Positions 33,102 to 50,811 of a stretch of 64,000 bases of DNA are shown here, piece by piece (position 1 is the first letter of the stretch; every line of letters starts with the position of its first letter). Made by a program: the position numbers and the translations under genes. The notes beneath the pieces are model-generated. The model saw only the letters and a program-made list of their open reading frames with translations. It did not search any database and was not told the DNA's origin. Origin of the DNA: Typha latifolia (lineage: Eukaryota > Streptophyta > Magnoliopsida > Poales > Typhaceae); the NCBI GenBank assembly GCA_019914945.1, contig CM034112.1:1077001-1141000 (forward strand), written 5' to 3'.

Positions 33102-36100
33102 TTAGGACCATCTGCTACCACTGAACTCGAACGATCCGCGATCCGAAGATGCATCTGATTTCCTGATATGTGAAGCTGCAAATTTTGCTGTCACTTGGTG
33201 ACTCTTCCCAGCCAATCCACTGTCGCTAATGCTTCCTTCAGAAAGATGATCATAAACCTCTGAAAATTCCTTGCTCCATGAATGCAATGGAATAACATAG
33301 CTATCATCCTTGGCTTTTCTCTTTCGCCTCTCGTGTTGTTTCACATTCTCTGATATTTGATGAATTGTCTCATTTATCTTTGAGATACCTCGCTCTACCG
33401 GTTCCACCACATGTGAGACAGTAAATTTCACATCATCGACTATCTGAAGTACACCATATGTACAGAATATTAATATCTGGCAGAAAAAGGATTAAAAATT
33501 CAAATACAAAATATACATTTATAATCACATACAATTTCTCCACTTCCAAGGACCACATCACGAACACTTTGAGGGAAACTCAACCGCCTTTCTCTATCAT
33601 CAGGACGGGCAACCAGCATTTTTGTTAACATTCCACTCTCTCTTACCTCTTCAGGATCTGGAGGAGCTCCTAGTGATGCATAATCAGACATTACAGCGAC
33701 ATTACGAATGCCTCTTTCTCCACGTCGATAAGGTTTAGCTGGAAATACTTTCAAATGAACCACTGCAGCAATCCCCATCTGTTAAGCAAGAATTTTGTTA
33801 CCAAGGACTTTACCGAGCCAATCACCTAGAAACTAATCTCCCCCTCCCTCCTCTAATAAAGATATACTATTGTCTATCAATTTTACAAGTACATACATAT
33901 CTGGGATGCAATAATTGGTCAACAAGATCAAAAATTGCAACAGAGATATTAATGGCCATATCAATTTTTTGCTTCTGGATTGTTTTGGTCTTCTGCATTA
34001 ATGAACCTCTCTCACAATCCCTTATATATATATATAAAAGATTGTGTGTGTGTGTGTGAGTGAGTGAGTGAGAGAGAGTGAGAGAGAGAGAGAGAGAGAT
34101 CAGAGATGATTTCAATATAGGTGGCTGGACTTGCAACTTCAAGCTATGAACCTACCAACCTAACATCAACCCAGAAATTGGTAGCTACTTCCTAGTAAAA
34201 TAAAAATTATGCAAGAGAGAGAGGCGACATACAAAAAATATAGGCTTGACAGGGAGAGTTATTCACAGAAGTAGATGATAAAATCTACTCCAAGGAATTA
34301 TTTTCATCTCTAAGGTTTCCAAAAAAAAATGACCATAAGAGACAGCCATCTCCAAAATGATGAACACATATATCAAATCGTACCTCAATGCATATAATAT
34401 AATCCTGGATGCGTGTTTTCAACTCTTGTGCCAAATGGCCTTTAAAAGCTCCTGTTGAAAAGAGAAATGCAACAGCAACACCTTGCCACCAAGTCAAGAA
34501 TACAATAGATTTGAACACCAAGAATTTAGCCAGGGGTTTAATAGGTTCCAACTTCTCCTTAGTGACAGAATAGAACTGTATAAGGCAATATAAAGCCCAT
34601 GTCTGACTGAAATTCAAAACAACTGCTAAATATGGATACCTGCACAAAGGCAATATATTTGTCAGCACAAGAATCATTGCAATAGTTTGGTTCACGAAGT
34701 AATATGTCATACTTGAAACCAAGAACTAACTCTGGCACATGCAAGAGATAGAATTTATCAAATAAATGTTGAGAAAAGATAGATATAATCACACAGACTG
34801 ATGATGAAAAGAGAACATTGACCAAAAAGAATCTTACCCATATCTCCATCCAAACTTTCCTTCTCCATAAACCCCAAAGAGTTCTAGGATGATAGCTAAT
34901 ACAGCACATATCGGCTTTAGTATCATCTGAAACAATATGAAGCTTGATCACAAAAGCTGAAAAGGATGGATGCAGGAAGTGTGACAGAACAATTTCTTAA
35001 TGTGAAAGATATACTTACATACTGAACAATTCCAATTTTTACAGCATGATAGAAGTCGGAACCAAGATACCAGTTCTTTAAAAAGCAATTCAAAGGAAAT
35101 GGATGCCTTACAACTCCATCCCCATATTCAAGATCAAGAAGAGGTGCGCTTGAACTTGTCTGAATCTGAGCCTCCATAAGTTTAATTGTATTTTCCTCGC
35201 CACCTTAAACAAAATATTTACCAATTGAACAAGATGAATGGAAACCAAAATCAACTTATAAACAAATGAGCACATTTCAATAGGAAAATTAGAAAAGAAA
35301 CTGAGCCGGGGGTGTACAAGTAGATATAGCTAATTGATGAAGGATATAGAGTAAGCTCACTACATCAAATTGAAGTCCACCAAAATGGTTAAAAGTTAAA
35401 AGGACGTACCCAAACAAGCTATCAAATATCTCTCAAAGCAATACATAGCGAATGCCTCATAACAATCCCGCATTATTTCACAAATGAATGCGACATTTGT
35501 GTCCAGCAACGACAAGAACTGCAAACAGAAATATCGTTAATGATAAGGTACTTAATGCAACAATAACTAATCTGATGTTAATAAAAGCTAACAGAATAAT
35601 TAAATAAATGCAAAAATTACTTAAAGCTGAAAATGATTGAGTTTATAAATAGAGAAGTTCAAAGAGACCAGCATAACTCAAATATAAGAACGCAATAAAG
35701 ATTTATGCTAGTGTTCCAGAATATTACAGACATATAATGCATTACATTCCGTAGAAAGAACGAGGAAAAGCAAGAGGGCATTTGCACACAGTATAAGATG
35801 CTTGGGCTGCAAAAGCCTATGGCTCTTAATTTTTCTTCAAGATTAAAAGGAAGACATTTCAGGTACTTAAGACAAACTGACAAGCTAAATCTTTAATTGC
35901 AGGATGAATAAGATTCGGGAAATAGCATAATATCAAACTTGAAATATCCACGATATATAAATGAACACAAAGTTAGCATGAGGTCAAACTAAGATTTTGA
36001 AGCAGTAAAAGGTTAAGCTAATAGGTGAAGTTATCAAGTCTTTTTGATATCCAAAGATTTTGGATTAAAAAAGATGATTTTGGATAGGGATCATAGGTTT

Positions 36101-37319
36101 GTCCCACTGCACTTACCATAATTACCTGGTATGTTGCAGTAAAGAAGTACGTCTCCTAAAACAAGGAAAAAAAAGATATTGCTAGCTTATAGTTTATACC
36201 ATGTAGGCTACATTGGAGTACTCTTCAGTCTTCAGAAACTTTTTCTTCTATGTACTGTTTTCTCATCCTCAAAGTTTGTGAAATCATGATGCAAGCAAGA
36301 GAAGGGGGATGATACAGAAAAATTCATTGAATTATCAACTCAACTTCCATTTTTGAAAGTCAAATGGGAAGAATACAGCTTAGCTTCTCTTCTCACCCTA
36401 AAGACCACTGACATCAGCTATTCAGTTTTCATTTGACAGTACAATAAATACAAGTACTTTGGGCAAAAATACAAATAGATCTATCCTGATGCATAGTTCA
36501 GTGAAGAATAAGCAAGGACCTGTAAAATCTATACAAAAAGAAAACATACTATTTTAGGAATAGCAAATGCACTTGACAGGACCAATAAGGAGAAAAAAAT
36601 CAAAAGTCTGTCATTATATTTCCTAAAATACTATTCTTTTTATATTTTTTAAAATACTATTCTTCTGTTATTAACTCATATAGAAACAGGAGATGACAAC
36701 CCTGGTTTACAGTTTAAACAAATGTAGTGGATACATTTCCGTTATTCCGGCATAAGAAGGATATGAAATCTAGTGCAACTAGTGAGATATGAAAGGAAGA
36801 AATGAAGAAGAGTCATAAAATCTGAATTACAAATTACATACCGATTCAACTGCATAGATAGGAACCATTAGAATGAGACCAATCAAGAATTTTTGCTCCT
36901 GAAATTTGCAAACACCAAATGAATCTAGAAGAATTGGCAGGTAGCACAGGCAACAATAAACTTGAAACATATAAAGCAGTAAATCTGTTCAAATCTGCAA
37001 CTATCTTCGACATGATACCTTATGGGCATTAGGTCAACATAAGGACACATTTTCTGAATTCATGAGAATAACGGAAATTTGTGAAAGAACAGTAGCAGAA
37101 TACCTCCGGTTGACTATAAACAGCAAGATGTTCAAAGATGAGGAATAAGGACAGCACAAGTGCAACGGTCACAAATGATCCTGCACTTGAGATTGGCCAG
37201 CTGGATAATATATTCGACTCTCCAGTCAAGCCGAGAGAAAACATTGTCACTGATTGGCTAAAAGACTCGGCTAGAGGAAGCAGCAGGAACATCAAATAGA
37301 AGGATATCTTCCGTGCCAT
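33102..37319 (-). CDS. LAZ1 homologue, DUF300 seven-helix membrane protein
   Basis: Eight coding exons join in phase: 37104-37319, 36842-36898, 35410-35518, 35019-35203, 34838-34926, 34384-34639, 33533-33778 and 33102-33443, giving 499 residues. The order of motifs matches plant LAZ1 homologues: a hydrophobic N-terminus, EEQKFLIGLILMVPIYAVES, CYEAFAMYCFERYLIACLGG, YPYLAVVLNFSQTWALYC, KSIVFLTWWQGVAVAF and TRIQDYIICIEM, then a soluble tail with RNVAVMSDYASLG. This is the DUF300/Ostalpha family. In Arabidopsis LAZ1 proteins act at the tonoplast and affect brassinosteroid signalling and cell death; the transported substrate is unsettled. The N-terminal segment up to residue 25 could be a signal peptide or the first helix. 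A candidate microexon lies in the intron after VES and is listed separately. Confidence 0.95.
34022..34100. repeat. Compound microsatellite (TA)n-(TG)n-(GAGT)n-(GA)n
   Basis: Four adjoining simple repeats lie in the intron between LAZ1-like exons 6 and 7. Confidence 0.95.
36126..36155 (-). other. Candidate cassette microexon of 30 nt in the LAZ1 homologue
   Basis: On the minus strand a pyrimidine-rich tract (CTTTTTTTTCCTTGTTTTAG) precedes 30 bases encoding ETYFFTATYQ, followed by CAG|GTAATT. Both flanking exons meet in phase 0, so inclusion would insert ten residues between AVES and FLSL without a frameshift or stop. Relatives I know go directly from VES to FLSL, so it would be an optional exon. 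It could also be a chance match. Confidence 0.4.
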
Positions 37320-40300
37320 ACTAGCAGAATGTTTACTTGGTTATAGAGCCTCCACTTGAAGACAATCCTTGGGTTGGTGCTTCAAATTGTTTATCATACT
37401 TCCAAATCCAAATTGAGCACTGAATCTTTCCCTTTATTCTACCTCACTCTTAAAGAATTCAATACTCCTTGCAAGATAGACTATAGCACTAACAGAAATG
37501 CAAAAATGATGATTGTCCTTTACTTAGAGATATACAATCTCTGAGTACAGAAAGACCAGTTGAATTTAAACAAGCTTCCTAACATTGCATTCCAGAAAAC
37601 ATCCAGCTCGCAGATGGATTTCTTCCACTGCAAAGAAACCTGAAAGTAATTAAAACAGCAAACGTCACTGACAATTCATCCCAGCATGCGAAACAAAAGG
37701 ACATCCAACAGCATTTGTTAGACATGATCAACAAGTGCTAACCAAAACTAAAGGCAATTGAGAGAAAAGGAAGAAAAAGGAAATAGAAAAGCTAGCTGAG
37801 TTTGACTGATTTATAATAAAGGAATGAGGTAAACAAATGAAAGTTCCATGTGAAACAACCATATGACATGCTTAAGAGAAAAATAAAAGGATAAATATCA
37901 AGTCTATCCTGAATCCATGTCTAGAGAAAAAATATCTAACTGCACATGTTCGGAAGAAAGTTCCTAAACTCCAATACTATCTTAAGCCCAAGATCAAAAG
38001 TATTAACACTAAAATGATGAGTTGAAAACCACCTTTTTTGTCACCAGCATGCCAACGTCCGAGTAAATTAATGAGCATGCCACATGTTGAAGGGCACAGG
38101 TGACAAGGCTTGTAAATAACCTAACGATGAGTGACTAGACCTTCCTCAAAGTAAAAAAAGTCCAGCTCCATTAACTTCAAGCCAAACTTGACTACTTGCA
38201 AGCTTCTCATTTAACAGATTCCTAGTCAACTATTTTAATTATGATTAGACGCACTGACTGGCTAATCTTACTCGAATAACATCATGATAGTAAGTAACCC
38301 AAAAAGATTTTACAAATCTGCAAAATATTCTAATCATCTCAGCCACAGAAAGTAGTAACAAAATTGCCATACATTTACTAACTTGAGATGCTCATGAGAC
38401 TCATATGACGAGTCAAATAAAAGGAAAACAAGAATCTGTCATTTTAAGAGTTTGACTAACATAATTGACTTCTTCAATGGACGAATCCTTAGATAAACAT
38501 GATTAAGAACTATTCCTGTACAGCTCTAAACTTCCTTTCTGTACTACTATACCACTCTTATGTCTCTTTCTACTGTCTTGGTGTCCCCTATTCTCATCGC
38601 TGCATCAATTATTTGATTGGTGTAGGACCACACAAAATTATATAACATTCAAGAAATCTAGACTTGGCCCATCCTCAAATAAACAACTACAGCACAATAA
38701 GGAAGACACCAACCTCCATAAAATTTCCAAATAAAGAAGAGCCAGCACAGCCAAATTTCACAACGCCGCACCACACATCCACATGCAGCCACTAGAGCTG
38801 CATGCATAGAAACAGAACCCCTAAAATCCGGCCAAATCACATTCCCTCCATCCAAAAACCTAATTATTCATTAACTCGATCATTTCTAGGGTTTTCTTCT
38901 TCTCTTTCTACCTCACACCGCGCAAGTAAACGGAAACACGTCCTATCTCGCCCAAAACCATCACGAATTAGAACAGGATGGCAGTATCTCTCGATCGTCG
39001 AATAGAGAACGGATCGGTTCGAGAAAACAACACCGGAGATCGGACTCCATGGAGATTACGAAGCGTCGGGATGCAAGAGGAATCGAGAAGAAACTGACCT
39101 TTCACCCGATTACGTAGCGTGAATCCTCGTCTCCTCCTCCCCGAATCGAGTCGTCAAGGTATTCTTTCCTTCCTTTTCTCTTCCTTTTCTCCTCTTTGTT
39201 TCTTCTTGGGTTTCTTCGCCGTTCTTATTCTCTCTTGTGCGCCGAGAACGAAACCCCCATCGAAAGAGAAAGCTAGTGTTAGAAAAGATTAAACCAAACA
39301 AGAAACCGAACCCCCAACTCGAGGCAAAAGTAAAATTCTCAAAAGACACCTTATACTTTCATAATTTTATAATTAATATCCCATTTTGTAATTAATACCC
39401 CATCTTTTGATGTTTTTGTAGGAGTGAAAAGAGACCCAATATGGCTCAAATGGCGGTAAACTTATATACTTATTCATATTTTTTCTTCGTATTTAAATAC
39501 GGATAGTGAGCAAATATTAAACTTAATTATCGTATAGTATTTATTTTATTAATGTATTAACATAATTACGAAACTTATAAAAAAATAAATAAAATATGTG
39601 CAAAAACAAGATTAGAGAGATTTATTAAATATATATATATATAAGTACTTAATATCACTGGCTTTATAATTCGTATATTAGGATGGATAGTAAAATTTCA
39701 TCGACAAAACTCAGATACTAAATTAGATCAAATCGAATTTACGGGCTCTTCTAGCTTTTTAAAAGCAAAATGGAAATTACTAAAATATAAGGGACTTATT
39801 TGAAAATATCTAAAGCTAATTAAGTAATCATACTACTAAGCACTGATGTAGGATTGATTAATTACTATTAATTGTTTGTATTTATATGATTTTATTATTT
39901 GTTGTACACGTGATGAAGAAAGGAGAGTGATGCCATCAAAATTCATATTTTAATTTTAATCATATAACACATAAGTTGAGAGTATTAATTTACAACATAT
40001 CAGGCCAGTACTTAATCAAAGATATAGTCCGACTTTAAATAATTCACTCAGTAGAGCAAATTATGGGGAAAATAAGGAGCTGATTTAAACTCTATTATAT
40101 CAAACGAAAATAAAAAGGGAGTTTTTCCAGTATACCCCTCTCAAATTTGTTTATTTATGTATATATCTTTTAAAATATTTGGTTTTTATTTTAATATAGA
40201 TACTTACAATAATTAACTAATAATTAAGTTTAAGATTATTTAGTATTAAAAGGATAAAAATATTATTACTCTCTTTTCAATATATTGGGATTTGGGCACA

Positions 40301-41197
40301 CCGATTGATGTATTTAAATGTATTTGTTCCGCAGTACAGCATTGCATGCTTAATGTTGACTTTTTTGCAAAACAGGTTCATATTTTAAATTTATTAGAAA
40401 AATAGGTGTTCTCAGAACTTCTTAAACCAATTTTCGTTAAAGAGAATCATTTTAACTTCAGTGAATTTTTAACACACAGTTATAATCTTATAACAGTGTA
40501 CCCAAATAAATAATTGTTAACTTTTAAAAAAATTAATTTTTACAGAGAATAATTTTACGTATTTCTTTAAAAAAAATCTAAAAACTTACTTGTTTTCTCT
40601 AGTAAAGTTGAAAAATAGATTTAATTGAAAAGAGTCTCTTAATATTTAGATTAAAAAATTTAGAGACTATATAAAAAAAAATCTGTAAAATAGTAATATA
40701 TTTTAATCTTACTAGGTAAATAGATGAGTTTTTAAAGTATTTAAAGTAATAAATGAAATCACTTTTGATGAAATATTTATCCTTTAAGATCAACAATTCT
40801 TTACTTGACTATTCTTTCAGTGTTGTTATCTACATAATACATTTATTATATGTGTAAGACCAGTGACTTTGAGAGTGAATCATATTCACCAGAAAGCCAT
40901 TTTAATTTATCTTTTAAAAACACAACTATTCACGTAATAAGTTTGAAAAACGACCCTAGTTTGGAAAATTGCTGCAAAATAAGTGAGAATATAACGAGAG
41001 CATCAACGCCAATGGTGGGCCTGGTACTATGATTAATTTAACTGGGGGCCCACCAAGGGATTCAAGCCCCGGCGGCCCATAGAGTTGGACAGATGAGAAT
41101 ATTCTCTTCAAGCTGTAGAATAAATTCTTAAACAAACCAACTTGTTGTGGAATCCAAAGCTGCTCAAAAAACTAATCATAGAGAGAGAGTTGTTACT

Positions 41198-41233
<36 letters not shown>

Positions 41234-41688
41234 GATTAAAACACTTCGGCTTCTCATAACTGCTCCTACCAACCCCCTTAACAGTACGTATGCATGATCC
41301 ACATGTAGGAATATAATCTATTTTTTTTTCCTATTTGAAATTGTTGAGTGATCTTGGTACTAGCATTCATATCCTAGAGTATTATAATCCCAGTCAATGG
41401 ATTTTTTTTCTTCAAGGGATATGCTCCCATGATGCCAATCTCCACTGCTAAGAGATCCGTTCCTTTTGATTCACTAGTCCTTTGTTACAGATTTCTTCAT
41501 TAAAAATATCATCTTTGTTTGATTTCTTCCAGCTCTCAGGATTCAATCAGAACCCATTTCTTTGTTCCTTCTTGCCCAATTCGATTCATCGAACTCTAGT
41601 ATTGGATTGATACAAATCTCTCTATCTTCGTCAAAATCCAATCTTTTTAGAAACCCAAACACCTGAGTTCATCTCTCTCGATGCTCAC
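37320..41688. other. Long intergenic region with LAZ1-like 5' leader
   Basis: The part up to about 39120 probably contains non-coding first exons and 5' UTR introns of the minus-strand LAZ1 homologue. The GC-richer block at 38860-39130 is the best candidate for its transcription start. From 39350 to 41100 the DNA is very AT-rich with no gene. A (CT)n run at 41193-41231 and a CT-rich leader precede the lipase gene. The frames at 38658-39349 and 40599-40796 show no domain or conserved pattern. Confidence 0.55.
41193..41231. repeat. (CT)n microsatellite
   Basis: About 19 CT units lie some 460 bases before the lipase start codon. Confidence 0.95.
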
Positions 41689-44630
41689 ATGTCGATCGTT
41701 TGTGGCCTCCCCCTCCTCGAGTGCGTCTACTGCCTCGCCTGCGCTCGCTGGGCATGGAAGCGCTGCCTCCACAGCGCCGGCCACGACAGCGAGACCTGGG
41801 GTCTCGCCTCGCCGGAAGAGTTCGAGCCCGTGCCTCGCATGTGCCGCTATATCCTCCGCAACTACGAGGATGACCTCGAGAACCCGCAATGGTTTCCTCC
41901 GGAAGGCTACGGCATGGATCCCCAGTGCGTCGTTTGCCGCAAGAAGTACGAGGACACGCGTGGCCGCGTCAGCCCCTACTTGATCTACCTTGATCACGAG
42001 CATTCCGACATAGTTCTCGCAATCCGAGGGCTTAATCTTGCGAAGGAGAGCGACTACGCCGTGCTGTTGGATAACAGTCTTGGGAAGAGGAAGTTCGACG
42101 GTGGGTATGTGCATAATGGTCTCTTGAGGGCAGCTGCTTGGTTGTTGGATCAAGAGTGTGAGGTCTTGAAGGAATTGCTGGAGAGGTATCCCAATTATAT
42201 GTTAACGATCGCCGGGCACTCCCTCGGGTCCGGCGTGGCGGCGATGCTTACTATGCTGGTGGTGCAGAATAGGGATAAGATGGGGAATATAGCGAGGAAG
42301 AGGATTAGGTGCTTTGCGATAGCGCCGGCGAGGTGTATGTCGCTCAATTTGGCAGTTAGATATGCCGATGTGATCAATTCGATAGTTCTTCAAGTAAGTA
42401 AGTAAACTAATTTGGTATCCTTTTCATGTTCGAATTGATGTCATAGGATGGTTGCTTCTGAGCATGAGTATATTCTTGGATAAACAACCAAATTCCAAAC
42501 TGCAAATTTTATCTAAGCAAGATGAATAGGTGAATTTAGTTCAGGAAGACAGAGCACAATAATATTTTTGAAGCATTTGGTAGCTGGTGGAAGTTGCTGC
42601 ACTAATTTCTCTTTATTTTAATTCTTTTGTCCTATATATAAGGACAGTTTTCCATGGCAATAGATTTTAATTGTAAGAACTGAAGAAAAGTTCAAGCAGC
42701 TCCAAACATGAATTGAAGCCAGTTACTTACATCTCCCTGATTTGTACTAACATTTTTCCATGTCAGAGATCATAAGACAATTATCTTTCGTCCCTTATTT
42801 GGCAATTTGAACTTAGTCAATTAGCTTTATACACCAAATGAAATGTTAATCTGCACCATTACTTCTTCTTACAGCAGGTACATAATTAAACATTTCCTTA
42901 GCTGCTGAACGTAAGTGACAATATCCATGGCCTTTCATTGTTGGTTCTTTACTTAATAATCACAAAATTGCTAATGGCATGTTTGATAAATTGACTGTCT
43001 CAGATTGAAACATGAGATTCTTTTTATACCAGTTGTGGTTATCCAGTGCATGCACTATGGTCTGACGTCAATCATTTTGATATCAGGATGATTTCTTGCC
43101 TCGGACGGCTACTCCTCTTGAAGATATATTCAAGTCAATCCTGTGGTAAGTAGTGGAAGACTTTTCTTTGCAGCTACTTTCGAATTCAATCTTTATGCAA
43201 ATATCATTTAGTAGTACAGTATGATTAGCAGACCTTTGAATCTTCGATCATCAGAAGTTGATGCTATATTTGTCTTGTGATTTTGTCTTCCATTTTTCAT
43301 GTTTATGATTGATGATCTTTCTGTTTCGACAGTTTGCCATGCCTGCTATGTCTAAGATGCTTGAGAGATACATGCATACCAGAAGATGTCATGTTAAGAG
43401 ATCCAAGGAGGCTTTATGCACCAGGTCGGCTATATCATATTGTGGAGAGAAAGCCATTGAGGTATGATTGCTCTTGTACTTTCCATAAGCTTCAACTCCA
43501 GTCACCCCCACACCATTCACAACACTGGCACACGAATGAGGAAGCGTATTTGCATGTCATACAATAATCTGATCATGTTGTTTCCAACAGTGACCATGAG
43601 TAAAACAAGAACTGTACTATTAATTTGGTGTTTGGTTTATCGAATACTTTGTTTTCTTATTCATTCCAAAGCAATGTGCAAGTCTTCGCAGTGGCATCTC
43701 TTGCATGCTTGTTGGTTTTGTAATGTCCACCTGATTGTGTACTACTGTGCGACTGAGTAAATTCACATATGAATTTTATATTCTTTTTCGCGAAGGAAGA
43801 GGACTCCAATTTCTTTAGATTCTTTTATCAGTGATCCACTGGGAGACAGTCAGTTTCCATAGACCATCAAAAACAAAAATGCCCCTTTGCTCTACGCATT
43901 TACGTTCAATAGCAAAATTTCATAGTAGAAGAATACTGGTCTTGGTGCCTTTTGTGGTTTATAACTTTATATATACTACAACGAAGCAGAATCAAAATTT
44001 TCAAAGCTTATATAGATGCTCTTCAATCCCCTTGACTAGAGAGCTTTTTTTTTTGCTCCGTATTGCTTACAGATGTGGAAGATATCCACCAGTTGTTAGA
44101 ACAGCAGTGCCAGTTGATGGAAGGTTTGAACACATTGTTCTTTCCTGCAATGCCACTTCTGACCATGCCATAATTTGGATAGAGAGAGAAGCCCAGAGGG
44201 CCTTAGATGTAAGTCTTACCTCATTCTTTCTTACATTGCTTCAGATTAGAGATCTTCAACATACTACAACATGAAAGAAATTTATAACGCCTTCTATTTG
44301 CATGCGCAGTTGATGCTAGAGAAGGAAGAGATAATGGAAATACCTGCCAAGCAAAGGATGGAGCGAAAAGAGACACTTCAAAGAGAGCACAATGAAGAAC
44401 ACAGGGCAGCACTTCGGAGAGCTGTTACATTGTCTGTCCCGGATGCACAGCCTCCGTCGACATATGGTACATTTGACGAGAAGTCTGCTGAGGGAGGAGA
44501 GGGTTCTCCATCCTTATCAGCAAGCAGCCGGCAGAGGATGAGATGGGACGAGTTGATAGAGCGGGTGTTTGAGAAGGATGAATCTGGGCATATGGTGCTT
44601 CGGAAGTCAATCTCTCCTGGTAGCTCATAA
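41689..44630 (+). CDS. Class-3 lipase, sn1-specific diacylglycerol-lipase-like
   Basis: Five exons, 41689-42393, 43087-43145, 43333-43461, 44073-44208 and 44310-44630, join in phase to encode 449 residues. An N-terminal Cys-rich region (residues 5-30) precedes an alpha/beta hydrolase fold. The nucleophile elbow is GHSLGSG with Ser178. The segment DIVLAIRG upstream is the typical beta strand before it. The catalytic Asp and His should lie after the ATPLEDIFKS and GRLYHIVERKPL segments, but I cannot place them with certainty. The C-terminus is charged and Ser-rich (EGGEGSPSLSASSRQRMRWDEL). Plant relatives are annotated as diacylglycerol lipase-like or calmodulin-binding heat-shock proteins. The likely reaction is hydrolysis of an acylglycerol ester. 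Exon 1 is strongly GC-rich at third codon positions, unlike exons 2-5. Confidence 0.93.
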
Positions 44631-46243
44631 CCAGTGCTTTTGCTGTTTTCATTGATTTGGTGATATTGATGTTTGGTTCAAGAGATTTGTTAAATAAAAA
44701 GAAGGCCGCATGGTCTTTAATTTATTTTTGGTGTAGTTTTAAGAACATAAACGTTTATGTCTGCATAAACGCTCAATGTCGTCATGAAGGTTTTTGTCTG
44801 CATATAAAACTTTCCCTGTACTCAGCTGTACACGGTTAATTCCTCTGTTTTCTCTGCTGATGAGAGGCATCGTATATACCATAAAATAACAATACAAGAA
44901 CGCCTTTTTAATTTGACTAACTCAACCAAAAGAAATAGAATACAAAGAGCTACAATTACTTTTGATTTTTGAGTCTTTTAAGAGCATACCATGAGTAGAA
45001 ACAGCTTGAGAGACATCTACATGTATCTGCAGTTGCAATATGAGAAATTTATCTCAAGTATACCAGTTGAAGATGGTAATGAAGACAAATGTTTCTTTTG
45101 TATGCATTTCTAAGGAAAACTTAATTAGTTTGGAACTTCTATGCAAGTATGGGGCAGAACATCTTCCACGAAGCTCAAAGAAAAAAACACAAGCATATAT
45201 CTTAAAAAAGATGATTTCTTTCATATCTGGCTTCGAAAAGATACATGCCAAGTTGAAACACCTTTACAATTGTAGCATTTAATTCAACCACTGCTACAAC
45301 AAGATGATAGGATTACCAGAGAATAAGCAGAGCAGCAGAGGAAGACTAAAGTTTGAGGTTTCTACTCTGTTATCGAATTTCTTTACACACGGGAAAGTCA
45401 TCCCCTCAAGTTAATACTGCAGAAAATTGTCCCAGAGTTATAAAGAAGCAAATGTGATCCTTGTGGAGGAAGGTAACTTTCGTTAGGATATATTAGTCAT
45501 GTCTGACTCTCCCTCATACTTTTAAATCTACAGCTGGAAATCAAGGACTGCTTCGCCTGTAACAGAGAGAGCACCCAAACCATTTAACAGTTGTAAAGAA
45601 ACCTGATGAAAGACAAAGTACAACTTTTAATGACCCAACGATGAATGGAGAATTAAACGATGGAAACAGTTTTCGCCATCCCAAATTTACTTGGAAGTGT
45701 ATACCATCTGTTACTGAAAAAGTATATTAACACAGTAGGTGGGCCACACCTGAACTTCCTCGGTGGTCTCAATTTAGAGAAAGTTCAGGTTGTCAAAATT
45801 GAATCCTTTTGAGATCAGCCATGGAAAAAACAAGAACAAACTTGTGTCCAAAACTTGTCCAAAACTCAATAATGTCCTCCACCAGTTGAAGGGTTACTTG
45901 GCTTTTAACTAAAATTCCACGTATAAACAGATACGTTCCTTTCAAATTATTTTAATGTTCAAAATGCATGTAGTGTTATTGTACGAGCCATTTTTCTTCC
46001 CTGTTTAGATAAATCATGTTGTATTCTGTTCTGATTAACTCCCATTGTAACTTCGACTTTCAATCCACCAAATCCTGGGTCAAACTCTCTATTTACTCAT
46101 CTATCCTTTGGTCAAGCAAATAAATATCAATTCGATGTCCCAAGGGAAGTTTCTTCACAGATAAAAGGCCGAGTCAAAATCAGGAATATTTATCTGCAAA
46201 TACCAGAAGCACACATAATGCATTTGACAAAGGCCGCTGATTT
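44631..46243. other. Convergent intergenic region
   Basis: AT-rich DNA between two 3' ends. No feature beyond the expected 3' UTRs is seen. Confidence 0.6.

Positions 46244-50811
<4,568 letters not shown>

Noticed and set aside
37356..39349. Small frames upstream of the LAZ1 homologue as separate genes
   Set aside because: They are short, on both strands, without domains, and lie where non-coding leader exons and a promoter are expected.
41647..42153. 168-codon frame on the minus strand opposite the lipase
   Set aside because: It mirrors the GC-rich first exon of the lipase on the other strand and has no domain of its own.
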